Source: Blepharisma stoltei
Taxonomy: Eukaryota > Ciliophora > Heterotrichea > Heterotrichida > Blepharismidae
NCBI GenBank assembly: GCA_914767885.1
Contig: CAJZBQ010000012.1
Span: 62,001 to 126,000, forward strand
Length of the DNA: 64,000 nucleotides
Reading direction: 5' to 3'
The notes below the pieces were generated by a model. The model was not told the DNA's origin. It worked only from the letters and a program-made list of their open reading frames with translations, and did not search any database. Each line of letters opens with the position of its first letter. Within the stretch, counting starts at the first letter, position 1. The translations under genes were made by a program, and so were the position numbers. Shown piece after piece: positions 30,693-39,971 of this stretch.

Positions 30693-31928
30693 CTAACAAA
30701 AAAGTTTTAATATAAAACTTATAATTAATATAGCAAGATCAAACATAATTTTATATAATTTCAAATAGCTTGCAGAGAGTAAGGCAGCAAGAATATACAT
30801 AAACACTATAACAATGTCTACATACAAAAATAGTGCCCCAGCTATGTAATCATCATATGTTAATTCGCAGTATTTTCCTCCTGCAATTAATTGTGTATCA
30901 ATGACTATAAAATAACCAAACACTAGTATAACTATAAAACAATATAGCGTATGCAAAGGCTTACTATAAAGCCAAATCATCATAAACCCAAATATGCACA
31001 ATGACACAATACTTACCACTAATGCACCTCTGCCTTGAGTAAAATCTCGCTTGGTTTTTCACGCATAAATTGTTAAAGCGAATACTATCACAATTGTGCA
31101 CACAGCTGCACAAATTATTATAATTGGTTCATAAAAAGCACATATAAAAGCTACCATATAAGATTCAAATAAAGTAAATAGTAATAAAGCTATATAATTA
31201 TATGGGTACATTTTTGAATACCTTTTATAGCAAAATATCAAAATCATTATTATACAAGTCATACCCCAGCATGCAATAACCATCCATCAATATTTTTTAA
31301 TTTTTTCCCGCAAATAACTAATTCCACAGACAATGCCTACAAAAACAGCTGTTATGATTAATTGGAATAAAAGAAGCGTGTATACTTTTATAATGAAAGA
31401 TCGCCTGTCGTTTCTTTGAGTTTTCATGCTTGATTTGTCTAAAAAGCCTCTCAGTTGTGGTGGCTGCTGATTTGGCTGATTAATGCTGATTACTGGAGGA
31501 TTTGCGGGGGGTTGATTTAAATAGCCGGCATTGGCCTGAGGATAGGCTATAATTTGGTTAGTTTTATCCGCTAAGCTCTCAGGATTTTCATCTAGGCATG
31601 CTGGTGATTTTTCAAAGCTCTGCTCATTATGACCAGAAATAATCGGATGAGTTATGCTATTTGAATAAATGTATAGGATGGTGCCACAATCTAAATTTTG
31701 TTGGCTTAGCTCATCAATTTGGCACTGCAGAGGGGGATTTGGATTTTCAGGGTTATTTGCATGATTCTTCTCAGATTCGTTTGGAGTTTCTATATTTTCT
31801 AAATTTTTTGAACTGCAAATGATACTATCTTCTCTATTTTCAGATATAATTGAACTAGGGTGTTCTTTTGAGGCTGATGTGAGTATATTTTCAGGCTGTT
31901 CTTGAGATTGATTAATATAGGTCGTCAT
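30693..31928 (-). CDS. Lifeguard/TMBIM-family seven-transmembrane protein, copy 2
   Basis: 411 residues in one frame with TGA-Trp codons. The N-terminal tail is Asn/Ser/Glu/Pro-rich and has diverged from copy 1. From the Met-Lys-Thr-x-x-Asn-Asp-Arg-(K/R)-Ser-Phe-Ile sequence onward the two are clearly paralogous, with seven helices and the Asp-Thr-Gln-Leu-Ile-Ala-Gly-Gly signature. The C-terminus is extended by a further hydrophobic stretch compared with copy 1. Tandem duplication is evident, and both copies lack interruptions. Confidence 0.9.
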
Positions 31929-32823
31929 TTAATAATCGTTACAATAATATAAACATTAATCAATTTCTTATTAAAAGGATAAATTCTGATAATAACTGGT
32001 ATATATTATATGATACAAGTACCGGTAGTTTCAATATTCGAATTAGACTAAATTAATTTTGGATTTTTATGAAATTATAAATCAATTTTGTTTAAGTTTA
32101 TTCATTATCTAAAATTTTGAGAGGCTTGTGAAAAAGTCTTCTAAACAGAGTTATATTGGCTTTTTAAAATAGTTCATTGATTTAGCTGTTTTAGTAGAAA
32201 ATCTATCATATAATCTAAATTAAGATAAGTTTATTATTTAATAATTGCAAAGAGTTGAGAAAGAAGATATTATATTACCTTAGGGCAAAAATTAATTTTA
32301 TTTAATAATTGCTGATCATTCGGTACCCCCATAAAATACCAGCTATTTTCTTTGCCAGATTTGAGTATTTTTAGTCTCTAAATACATCTTGTGTATTGGC
32401 AATACCATTGATGTCTTCTAGTCTTATTGTTATTCTTTCAGTGCCGTTCTATAAAAATATTAATAGTTTAGGATTATAAAGAGTTGAGAAAGAAGATATT
32501 ATATTACCTTAGCTCAATCAAATATAAAAAAATTTTTTAATAACTCTCGTACAAATCATTTTTTTTGACACGCTTTGGGCAAATCGAATCCCTAAATGAT
32601 CTCTATAAATTGGTCTATATGTCGTGCACAGGCTAAAAGGCTTAACACCCTAACGCCTAATATATAAAAAATAATTCCTCAAATGTTTGACATGCTATGA
32701 GCAGATAGCATAGCTTGAGAGTTCTATATCCAGTATGGCTGTCGCCCACGGGCTAAACCTTTACGAGTCGCTTTGGAAGGCTTGGGTTGAAAACCCTTTT
32801 ATGCCATTTTTAGGATTTTTCCG
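31929..32823. repeat. Intergenic region with repeats
   Basis: It holds a 33-bp direct repeat (32251-32283 and 32480-32512) containing GAGTTGAGAAAGAAGATAT. The motif CCTTAGGGCAAAAATTA at 32278 recurs at 33891. From about 32600 the sequence is partly mirrored at 33110-33185 on the far side of element M6 (see findings). No gene is seen. Confidence 0.6.
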
Positions 32824-33106
32824 AACTCCATCCCTCCGTCAGCGAACAAAAACCATTGGAAAAATCCCTAATTTTACCCAAAAACCCACCCTCGGTGAGC
32901 GAACAAAAAATTTTTTTAATATAAAATTATTTTATGAAAAAAAAGTTTTGATATATAAGATAATTATTATAACGAAATCTCTAGCTAATTCTGTCAATTT
33001 TAAACAGCTTGCATTTACAAATTTTTTTTTTTTAAATTTTGAGAAAAAAATTAGCCCCCTCCTCAAGCGAAAAAAATTTTTTTGTTCGCCCACGGAGACA
33101 GGGGAG
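32824..33106. mobile_element. MITE-like element M6, intergenic
   Basis: Ends: left CTCCATCCCTCCGTCAGCG, right GTTCGCCCACGGAG followed by a G-rich end and AGTAAGG. Both contain the M-family hairpin arms (GAACAAAA and TTTTGTTCGC). The interior is AT-rich. The right flank has TA (33107-33108); the left bound lacks TA and is approximate. Confidence 0.7.
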
Positions 33107-33261
33107 TAAGGAAGCCAGGCCTTCCAAAATCACTCAAAGCCATTTAGTCTTGGACGACATATAGGCCAATTAAAAAGTTCTCATAGGTATCTGAACTGCC
33201 CTAGCAGGTAAAAAAAATTGACTTTTGAGAGACTTATTGAGAAATATTTTTTAAATTTTTT

Positions 33262-33797
33262 TTATTCTTCATGCTGTGCTTCTTGATTGAAAGCTTCGTA
33301 TATTGCATCTCCTAGGATTCTGACGTTATGAGATATAGATCCTTCGTCAGGAAGAATACGACCACCATATTCAGAAAAATTAATTCCATGCAAAACTTCC
33401 TCTAGCCACTCTGGAAAAGCTTGATAATAAATAAATCTTATCAAAGGTACTTTCACTTTTTCTTCAGAAAACATTTTAGAAGCATTTGCACCTCTATGTT
33501 TGATTTGATATCAATCATGCTAGAATTTTCTGGTAATTTAAAACTCTCGCTAAGATTAGTAATAAATTCTTTAATGTTCGGTACATGCCTTAATACATAA
33601 GAATTATCACTTGCATAAGTTGGAACGTTTTGCAATAAAGAATAGTAATCTTCTATATAACTACTTAAATTGTATACTTTTTCTTCACCCTCTGATAGAT
33701 ATTTTATAATAGGAGTTTCTATTGAACTCTCTAAAATTAGCCTAGCTTGTATAAGTTTATCTCTAGTTTCGATAAATAGTTCTCTACCACTTTTCAT
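33262..33797 (-). CDS. Unrecognised helical protein, frame change in the middle
   Basis: Two open segments overlap in different frames: one from the ATG at 33797 to about 33453, the other from about 33500 to the TAA at 33262. Together they make a plausible 170-180-residue, mostly helical protein. The shift could be a base error in an A- or T-run or a non-standard 17-nt intron (GTTTTCTGAAGAAAAAG). No domain is recognised. If they are separate genes, the second would start at the ATG at 33474. Confidence 0.5.
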
Positions 33798-34205
33798 ATT
33801 ATTTTTTCCTTATTAAATTGATATATTAATTATATTTTATTTTATGGATTTCCCATGGAATAATGTATGAAAATATACCATATCCTAACCTTAGGGCAAA
33901 AATTATTTTATTGAAATGGAAGGTATGTATGAAAAAGCTTTAAGACTTCAGACAATTTGCATGACTTTCACCTTTATTCTTTTCTATTACATCGCATGCT
34001 TCTTCTCAAGCCTCTTCATACACTTTTCGCTTGCTCCATCTTCACTAGCTTTTTCATCTCAGCTAGAATATAGAGAAAAAGCATGATATAAAAAAATCAT
34101 TATCCATTAGCTCTCTACATCTTTTCTTTCAATAATTGTTTGCATATCATAAACCTTGTTTTTTATATTTTAGAATTTGCAATGTGGTGAGTTTTAAATT
34201 AATTA
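33798..34205. other. Intergenic region with a possible very small gene
   Basis: On the minus strand, 34145-33987 can be read as a roughly 40-residue charged peptide starting Met-Gln-Thr-Ile-Ile if a TA-bounded piece of about 60 bp is removed. The support is weak and it is not called as a gene. The rest is AT-rich. Confidence 0.25.
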
Positions 34206-34646
34206 TACTAATTGACCAAGAATAGCCCACTATGGAGCCATTCTTGGTTTGCCAGAAAAATTTTGACAAAAAGATCCTAATCTGCCATTACCACTGAGTT
34301 TTGGTGTTTCCAAATTTTTTGGGCAAGCCAAATGCAATAAAAAAAATTGTTCTTTTGCGATGATGCATTTGGCTTGTCAAAAAAATTTGGAAACACCAAA
34401 ACTCAGTGGTAATGGCAGATTAGGATCTTTTCTGCCATTACCACTGAGTTTTGATGTTGCCAAATTTTTTTGACAAGCCAAATGCATCATCGCAAAAGAA
34501 CAATTTTTTTTTTATTGCATTTGGCTTGCCCAAAAAATTTGGAAACACCAAAACTCAGTGGTAATGGCAGATTAGGATCTTTTGTCAAAATTTTTTCTGG
34601 CAGACCAAGAATGGCTCCTTAGTGGGCTATTCTTGGTCAATTAGTA
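34206..34646. repeat. 441-bp near-perfect palindromic element
   Basis: Both ends read TACTAATTGACCAAGAATAG inward and are bounded by TA. The two arms of about 215 bp are near-perfect inverse copies. Each arm itself contains a smaller palindrome built from GCCATTACCACTGAGTTTTG and its complement, so the element has nested symmetry. No coding capacity. It is likely a foldback MITE of a TA-targeting (Tc1/mariner-like) transposon. It lies 70 bp upstream of the RRP40 gene. Confidence 0.85.
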
Positions 34647-34716
34647 TATTTATTCCCAAATCTAATTTCAATCATAATATTTACTATATTCTCTACTCAA
34701 TCTATATATCATAAAA

Positions 34717-35286
34717 ATGCAAGAAAAAGTTGACTTTCCTAATAGAAAAGCAACACGAAAATACACCTCGCAAGCAGGCGATCTTGTGATAGGGAGAATA
34801 ATAAACAGAGCTGGAGACTATTATCGAGTTGATATCGGTGATAGGTTTGATGGGATGCTGCAATACTACGATTTCGAAGGAGCAACCAAAAGAAATAGGC
34901 CACAAATTGATAATAACTCTTTAATCTATGCAAGAGTTCAAGAATCAAATCTCCATATGAACCCTGTTCTGACCTGCAAGTCAAATTTCAATAAAAAAAC
35001 CTGGTCATCTGGTGAAGCTCAATTTGGGCCAATTTTAGGTGGATATGTAATGGATGTGCCAATCCCACTGTGCCAAAAACTGCTAAAAGAAGAGGGGATC
35101 AGTATTTTGCAAAGCTTGGGAAATGCTATTAAGTTTGAGATAGTCATTGGGTATAATGGGAAAATATGAATTAACTCAGGAAATTCTAAACACACAATAT
35201 TGCTTGCAAATGCTTTAATGAGGGCTGATACAATGAGCCATCAAGAGTTCAGAGATTTAGTGGAGAGAATAAGAAGGATTTCATAA
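34717..35286 (+). CDS. RRP40: Exosome complex subunit RRP40
   Basis: 189 residues with TGA-Trp at 35167. An S1 domain starts with Gly-Asp-Leu-Val-Ile-Gly-Arg-Ile and includes the family hallmark Phe-Glu-Gly-Ala-Thr-Lys-Arg-Asn-Arg-Pro. A C-terminal KH domain has Gly-x-Asn-Gly-Lys-Ile-Trp. RRP40 (EXOSC3) is a cap subunit of the RNA exosome, which degrades and trims RNA in nucleus and cytoplasm. The protein is shorter at the N-terminus than most homologues (about 20 residues before the S1 domain), although the ATG context is typical for this genome. Confidence 0.9.
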
Positions 35287-35426
35287 GAATTATATAATGG
35301 CCATAAGACATAAAAATAAAATAATTTGGATTAAACGTTGTATTTGCATAAATAAGTTATAGATGCTTAGTAAAAATTGATAAATTACATGATAAAGAAT
35401 AATTAGCTATTTATAAATAATAGAAG
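35287..35426. other. Intergenic DNA before retroposon C
   Basis: A short AT-rich spacer. With retroposon C it fills the gap between RRP40 and the lipase gene. Confidence 0.4.
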
Positions 35427-35439
35427 GTTCCATCAACAT

Positions 35440-35913
35440 TAGATTAGATTAGATTAGATTAGATTAAATTAAGCCGTTTTCCTTGCAGGGCCGGGGATTC
35501 GCACCCCTACACGCTCATCGCCCCTGAGGAGCCTCGGCGGACACCCTCATTTTTGCCTCAAACAAGGGATTCGCACAACCAGTCTTGACTTCCATGGCTT
35601 CTGGAGTCTAAAGGCCAACCACCTGGGTCGAAACTCCCAGTTTCTCGTTGGACAAATACCGTCTTCAGGGTCTGAGGGTCATATTGCCCTCAAACATTGG
35701 CCGACCTTGCCCTTTCCAATGGTTGTCCTGGAGCAAAAACTTCAAGTCCGAGAATTAGCTCCTCGGACCCAAAGAAAACCCAGCCCGACTATACATAAAG
35801 GATTACCGACCCCTTTCCACCTAAATCTCCAGCACTGGGCCGTTGCCTGCTGATGTTGAAGAAATAGGGTCGAGAAGTCGGGTGGTCTGTCGTCACCATT
35901 TTTATGTATATAT
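35440..35913 (-). mobile_element. SINE-like retroposon C, intergenic
   Basis: Flanked by a 13-bp direct repeat GTTCCATCAACAT (35427-35439 and 35914-35926). An (AGATT)n run at the left end is the 3' tail of a minus-oriented element. The 5' end on the minus strand reads ATACATAAAAATGGTGACG. The body is closely similar to the copy at 50116-50564. It is GC-rich and holds no credible long frame. Confidence 0.85.
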
Positions 35914-36039
35914 GTTCCATCAACATAATTTCACCTTCTACGATAAATTAGACTCAATAATATTGCTTTTAGAATAATACTCTAAGACTATATTAACCAT
36001 AAGAGAATTTATGCAAAATCCATTTATAATTGGCTAATT

Positions 36040-38161
36040 ATGGTAGAACAAATCAAGAGCCTCGTTATAAAATGTGAAAGCATCAGAAACATTTCAATTT
36101 CTGAAGATGCTGTAAATGAGATCAAAGAAATTTATTCTGTAAGCAAAGAAATCAGTAATAAGCTATATAAAAAGCTAATTAGCCTTATTTGGGATGTCGG
36201 TGATATAATCATATATCAGCAACAGCTTAAAAAATCAAGGGACTGGAAAAGCTGGTATGCAGCTGCTGAACAAATATATTTTATATCATTAATTATTCTA
36301 TTATTTAATATTATTAATAATTAATAATTAAATCAATAGTAAAGTATAGATAAAATAGAAGGCAAAGAAGAATGGAAAAAACGAGAACAAAGCCCATTAT
36401 ATGATTACAGGCTACTACGGCGCAGATTGAAGCTAATTCGAAGTCTTCGACAGCAAGACGATATTCCAGCCTTAGTCCATCACCTTCGCTCAGGCCTGCT
36501 TCGAGGCTTAGGCGGTAGCTTGAATTCTACGTTATATACCAAGACTCTTGTGGATACCAAATATCTCATAATGGAATACCAAGATGAAGTTTCTAATGCC
36601 TTACGGCACGTACTGCATTCTCAAAAATACCCACTTCTTGACAAGGTCAAGTTTTTCTCAGCATCCCGCTATGCGTTTGGAAAAACCGCACTACTTATGA
36701 GTGGTGGCGGAGGATTAGGAATTTACCATTTGGGAGTAGTAAAAGCTCTGTATGATCAAGGATTGATGCCAAGAATTTTATGCGGGACTTCAGCTGGGTC
36801 TATGGTGGCATCATTTATAGGAACCACAAAATGGGAAGAAATCCCTAGCTCCCCATTTGTGAGCGAACAAAACCATTAGAAAAATCCCTTTTTTTTGGGT
36901 AAAAACCCATCCTCTGTGTGCGAACAAAAAATTTTTGATATATATGTGATTATTAGTATAATTTCTAGCTAATTTTGTTTAATTTTAAACAAATTGCATT
37001 ATAAAACATAAATTTTCAAATTAAATTAATTTTTACGAATAAAAATTTTTTTAAATTTTGAAAAAAAAAATTTACTATAAAAAATTTTTAAAAAAAAAAA
37101 TTAACTCCCCTCCATGAGCGAACAAAATTGTTTTGTTCGCTCACGGAGGGGAGTGTAAGTGGTTTGAAAAAGGAGCTTTAAAATATGGACCTTTTGAAGG
37201 GCTAGCTAAAGGATCTGTGCAGAGAAAAATTAAAAGACTGTTTAAACAGGGACATTTGATGGACAGTAAAACACTTGAAGTGTTTTTGAGGGCAAATCTA
37301 GGAGAAGTGACATTTGAAGAAGCTTATGAAGCAACGGGAATTATTTTAAATATTACTGTCAGCGAATCAGGAAGCTTTGACGATTTCCGATTGCTGAACT
37401 ATTTGACAGCTCCTCATGTCCTCGTATGAAGCGCTGCTTTAGCGTCTTGTGCAATTCCATTTGTATTTCAAAGTGTAGAGCTAAAATGCAAAGACCATAA
37501 TGGCCAGACTGTGCCTTTCCATCCAAGTGGGCTTAAGTTTATAGATGGGACAATCAAAGCTGATTTGCCGACACAAAAATTGGCAGAAATGTTTAATGTG
37601 AATGCATTTATAGTTTCACAGACAAATCCATGGGTTTTGCCATTTTTAACGCCAGAGGACGGAGGCGGCACTTGGGGTGACAGCTTTAAATTCAAGCTTT
37701 TTAAAGCTGTTAAGCGATTAATTATGATGGAATTCAGACATAGGGTCCAGCAGCTAAATTTACTTGATTTAAGCAGCACTTTGACATGGTTTTTAAGCAT
37801 TTTTACCCAGGAATATAGAGGGCATGTCACAATCTGGCCTATTCCTTCTTTAAAAGACTATGTAAATATCTTATCAAACCCTACTGATGAAGATATCCAA
37901 AGATGCATTAGAAAAGGCCAATTGAGAACTTTTCCCAAAATAAATATGCTGAAATCGATCATGGCGATTGAAAAAACTTTTGAGTCTTGCTACCATGAGC
38001 TGAGGGATAGAGTTCACTCCCAAGAGAAAAGAAAGTTCTCAATGGATGGGCAGCCAGATGAAATTATTCTTAAAGAAAGCTTGTATCAGACTGAACTAGA
38101 TATTATCCCTGATATCAAGAATAAATTTGAGAATCAAGAAGTCATTGTAGATGCTCTATAA
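36040..38161 (+). CDS. Patatin-like triacylglycerol lipase (SDP1/TGL4 type) with two IESs
   Basis: Removing a 72-bp IES (36275-36346) and a 310-bp MITE-like IES (36846-37155) gives one frame of about 579 residues. The N-terminal region (DUF3336-like) has the Ser-Pro-Leu-Tyr-Asp-Tyr and Arg-x-Gly-Leu-x-Arg-x-Leu-Gly-Gly motifs typical of TGL3/4/5 and SDP1. The patatin core has the Gly-rich oxyanion loop Gly-Gly-Gly-Gly-Leu-Gly, the nucleophile elbow Gly-Thr-Ser-Ala-Gly and the catalytic Asp in Asp-Gly-Thr. Such enzymes hydrolyse triacylglycerol on lipid droplets. TGA-Trp occurs at 37427. Confidence 0.93.
36275..36346. other. TA-bounded IES, 72 bp, in the lipase gene
   Basis: The segment lies between TA 36275-36276 and TA 36347-36348. 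Removal restores Glu-Gln-Ile-Asp-Lys-Ile-Glu-Gly, which aligns with the family, where an acidic residue and Glu-Trp follow. The interior is AT-rich with stops. Confidence 0.88.
36846..37155. mobile_element. MITE-like element M7 acting as an IES
   Basis: 310 bp between TA 36846-36847 and TA 37156-37157. Left end GCTCCCCATTTGTGAGCGAAC, right end GTTCGCTCACGGAGGGGAGTG. Excision leaves Glu-Glu-Ile-Pro-Lys-Trp-Phe, in frame, right after the catalytic Ser elbow of the lipase. Confidence 0.9.
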
Positions 38162-38231
38162 ATAATAGATAGCTATTATATATGAATAAAAGCTAATAAA
38201 ATGATTTATGCGAATTTCAGTTAAATCAAGC

Positions 38232-38594
38232 TTAATTAATGCCCAAAGCTACACGCTCTGGCTTAGACAAGTGTCTGACATACTCAAACTCGCGAAATTG
38301 GTCCTCTCCAAGTTTCCGATCGACAACTCCAGATGCAGGGTCAGTTCCAATTGGCCTTCTAAATAATAATACATGAGGCTCTGGAGGGTGAGAGCCATAA
38401 TGATACCATCCTTTCGACATCTGCACTCCATACCGTCTCCATTCTTCATCAGGCATCAATCCTCTCTCTATCAGCCTCATCCCCCATTCCTTCGGAAAAA
38501 TGACCTGCCGATATTCATAGACTGAGTCATAGTATTTTTCAGAGTACTCAATCTTTGGAGGCTCTTCTTGTTTCTCTTTCTTAGCTTTATTCAT
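38232..38594 (-). CDS. CKS1: CDK regulatory subunit CKS1
   Basis: 120 residues, complete. It holds the CKS signature: Tyr-Tyr-Asp-x-x-Tyr-Glu-Tyr-Arg, Leu-Met-x-Glu-x-Glu-Trp-Arg, Gln-Ser/Met-x-Gly-Trp-x-His-Tyr and His-x-Pro-Glu-Pro-His-x-Leu-Leu-Phe-Arg-Arg-Pro, which forms the CDK contact and phosphate-binding pocket. CKS proteins tether cyclin-CDK complexes to phosphorylated targets. A 35-residue C-terminal extension goes beyond the usual 75-80-residue core. Convergent with the lipase gene, 70 bp away. Confidence 0.95.
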   Translation of the reverse strand: MNKAKKEKQEEPPKIEYSEKYYDSVYEYRQVIFPKEWGMRLIERGLMPDEEWRRYGVQMSKGWYHYGSHPPEPHVLLFRRPIGTDPASGVVDRKLGEDQFREFEYVRHLSKPERVALGIN

Positions 38595-38838
38595 TATAGC
38601 CTAGGATTATCGTCGAGCTTATATAGACATCATTTCTTCAGCTGAAGATTTACTTCAAGGTATATGGATTCCATGCTGAAATTTATTTATAAAATAATGA
38701 ATTTTAATTTTAATTTTAAATTTGAAATCTAGCCTAGATAAGGTTTGCCTCGAAAAATAATTTTTTTGAATTCCGTTTTAATATGATTTCTAAAAATCAT
38801 TTAAATTATAAAACTTTATATTAATCTTTTCTTATAAA

Positions 38839-39484
38839 ATGGCCTCTAGTGATCAACAACCAGACGCTCTTTACAAACTCCTCATCATTGGCGACTCTGG
38901 CGTCGGAAAATCTTGCTTCCTCTTGCAGTTCACAGAAGGCGATTTTAAAGAAGACCACAACGTCACCATCGGTGTCGAGTATGGTGCCAAAACTCTGAAA
39001 GTAGCTGAGAAAAACATAAAACTCCAAATTTGGGACACAGCTGGACAAGAGTCCTTCAGGGCTATTACCCGTTCTTTTTATAGAAATGCGCACGGAGTAG
39101 TCTTAATGTATGACTTAACACGTTTAGAAAGCTATGAAAACCTATATGACTGGCTTAAAGAAATCAAGCAAAATTCTGATTCAGATGTCGTCATCTACCT
39201 TGTAGGAAATATGCTAGATTTAGCTGAGGACGAAAGAGAAGTCCAAACAGACATCGCACAGGCGTTTGCTGAAGAAAATAAGCTGGATGGGTTTACTGAG
39301 GCCTCAGCGAAAACTGCTGAGCATGTTTCTGAGGTAAATTATAACTAGGGTTTTTCAAAAAATAGCAGAAGTTTTGCACAAGAAAACACTGGAGAAAGCA
39401 ACCAAAGAAGAAAAGCCAGCCCCTGCTCAGGCTCCAATTATAGTGCGTCCGACACAGCCAGCAAAGAAAAAGTCATGCTGCTAA
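38839..39484 (+). CDS. Rab-family small GTPase
   Basis: About 209 residues. G1 Gly-Asp-Ser-Gly-Val-Gly-Lys-Ser, switch I with Thr-Ile-Gly-Val-Glu-Tyr, G3 Trp-Asp-Thr-Ala-Gly-Gln-Glu and G5 Ser-Ala-Lys are all present. The G4 motif reads Gly-Asn-Met-x-Asp instead of Gly-Asn-Lys-x-Asp, a notable change that may alter guanine binding. The C-terminus ends Lys-Lys-Ser-Cys-Cys for double geranylgeranylation. A 15-nt intron lies at 39334-39348; one extra G next to it (39349) must also be discarded to keep the frame, so either the base is an error in a G-run or the intron is atypical. Rab1/2/8-like by sequence. Confidence 0.9.
39334..39348 (+). other. 15-nt intron of the Rab gene
   Basis: GTAAATTATAACTAG contains an in-frame TAG. 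Splicing it leaves one surplus G before GTTTTTCAA. Confidence 0.7.
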
Positions 39485-39512
39485 ATAGCTTAATATTTAA
39501 ATCTTTTATAAA

Positions 39513-39938
39513 ATGGCATATTTTCACGGAATGACAATAGATGGTGGAGTCCAGCGCTGTTATCCTGTCTGGTTGAAGTTTGAAGAATGTTTTAAAGGCT
39601 CTTACTATTAGACAAAAACTGTTTATATAATTATTTTTATAATAAATAAATTATTTTATTAATTTTTATAGATATTTCCAATAAAAAAATATAAAAGGGC
39701 GTTTTCCTCTGAAAGACTCAATACATTTAAAGGTGAGACTGACCCAATGGAAATCTGTAGAGACCAGTTTGACGACTATGCAGAATGCTATAGGAGAAGA
39801 AAGGAAAAAAGACTGAATTATCGCATTAAAGAAGAGCTGCACAAGTGGAAAGTCTTGGCTATTCCTCAATATAACGAACTCACTGATTCCTTCGAGCCAG
39901 TAAGGCTTCCAGCAGATCCAGACGCCTATTTTAACTAG
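39513..39938 (+). CDS. Twin-CX9C protein, likely complex I subunit NDUFS5-like
   Basis: Removing a short IES (39606-39689) gives about 113 residues. Two CX9C motifs are visible: Cys-Tyr-Pro-Val-Trp...Glu-Cys near the N-terminus and Cys-Arg-Asp-Gln-Phe-Asp-Asp-Tyr-Ala-Glu-Cys in the second part, followed by Tyr-Arg-Arg-Arg-Lys-Glu. This layout fits NDUFS5, a small intermembrane-space subunit of mitochondrial complex I with a CHCH fold formed by two disulfides. Other CHCH proteins cannot be excluded. The gene lies 28 bp after Rab and 33 bp before INTS3. Confidence 0.75.
39606..39689. other. TA-bounded IES, 84 bp, in the NDUFS5-like gene
   Basis: The segment lies between TA 39606-39607 and TA 39690-39691, with an equally in-frame alternative start at TA 39603-39604 (87 bp). 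It contains stops in the host frame. Removal joins Gly-Ser-Tyr to Lys-Arg-Ala-Phe. Confidence 0.75.
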
Positions 39939-39971
39939 TCTAATGGCCCAAATAAGTCTTAGTCTTATAAA

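Noticed and set aside
38836-38841. TATAAAATG at start codons as a TATA-box promoter
   Set aside because: The motif overlaps or abuts the ATG, so it cannot act as a classical TATA box for that ATG; it is more likely a start-codon context.
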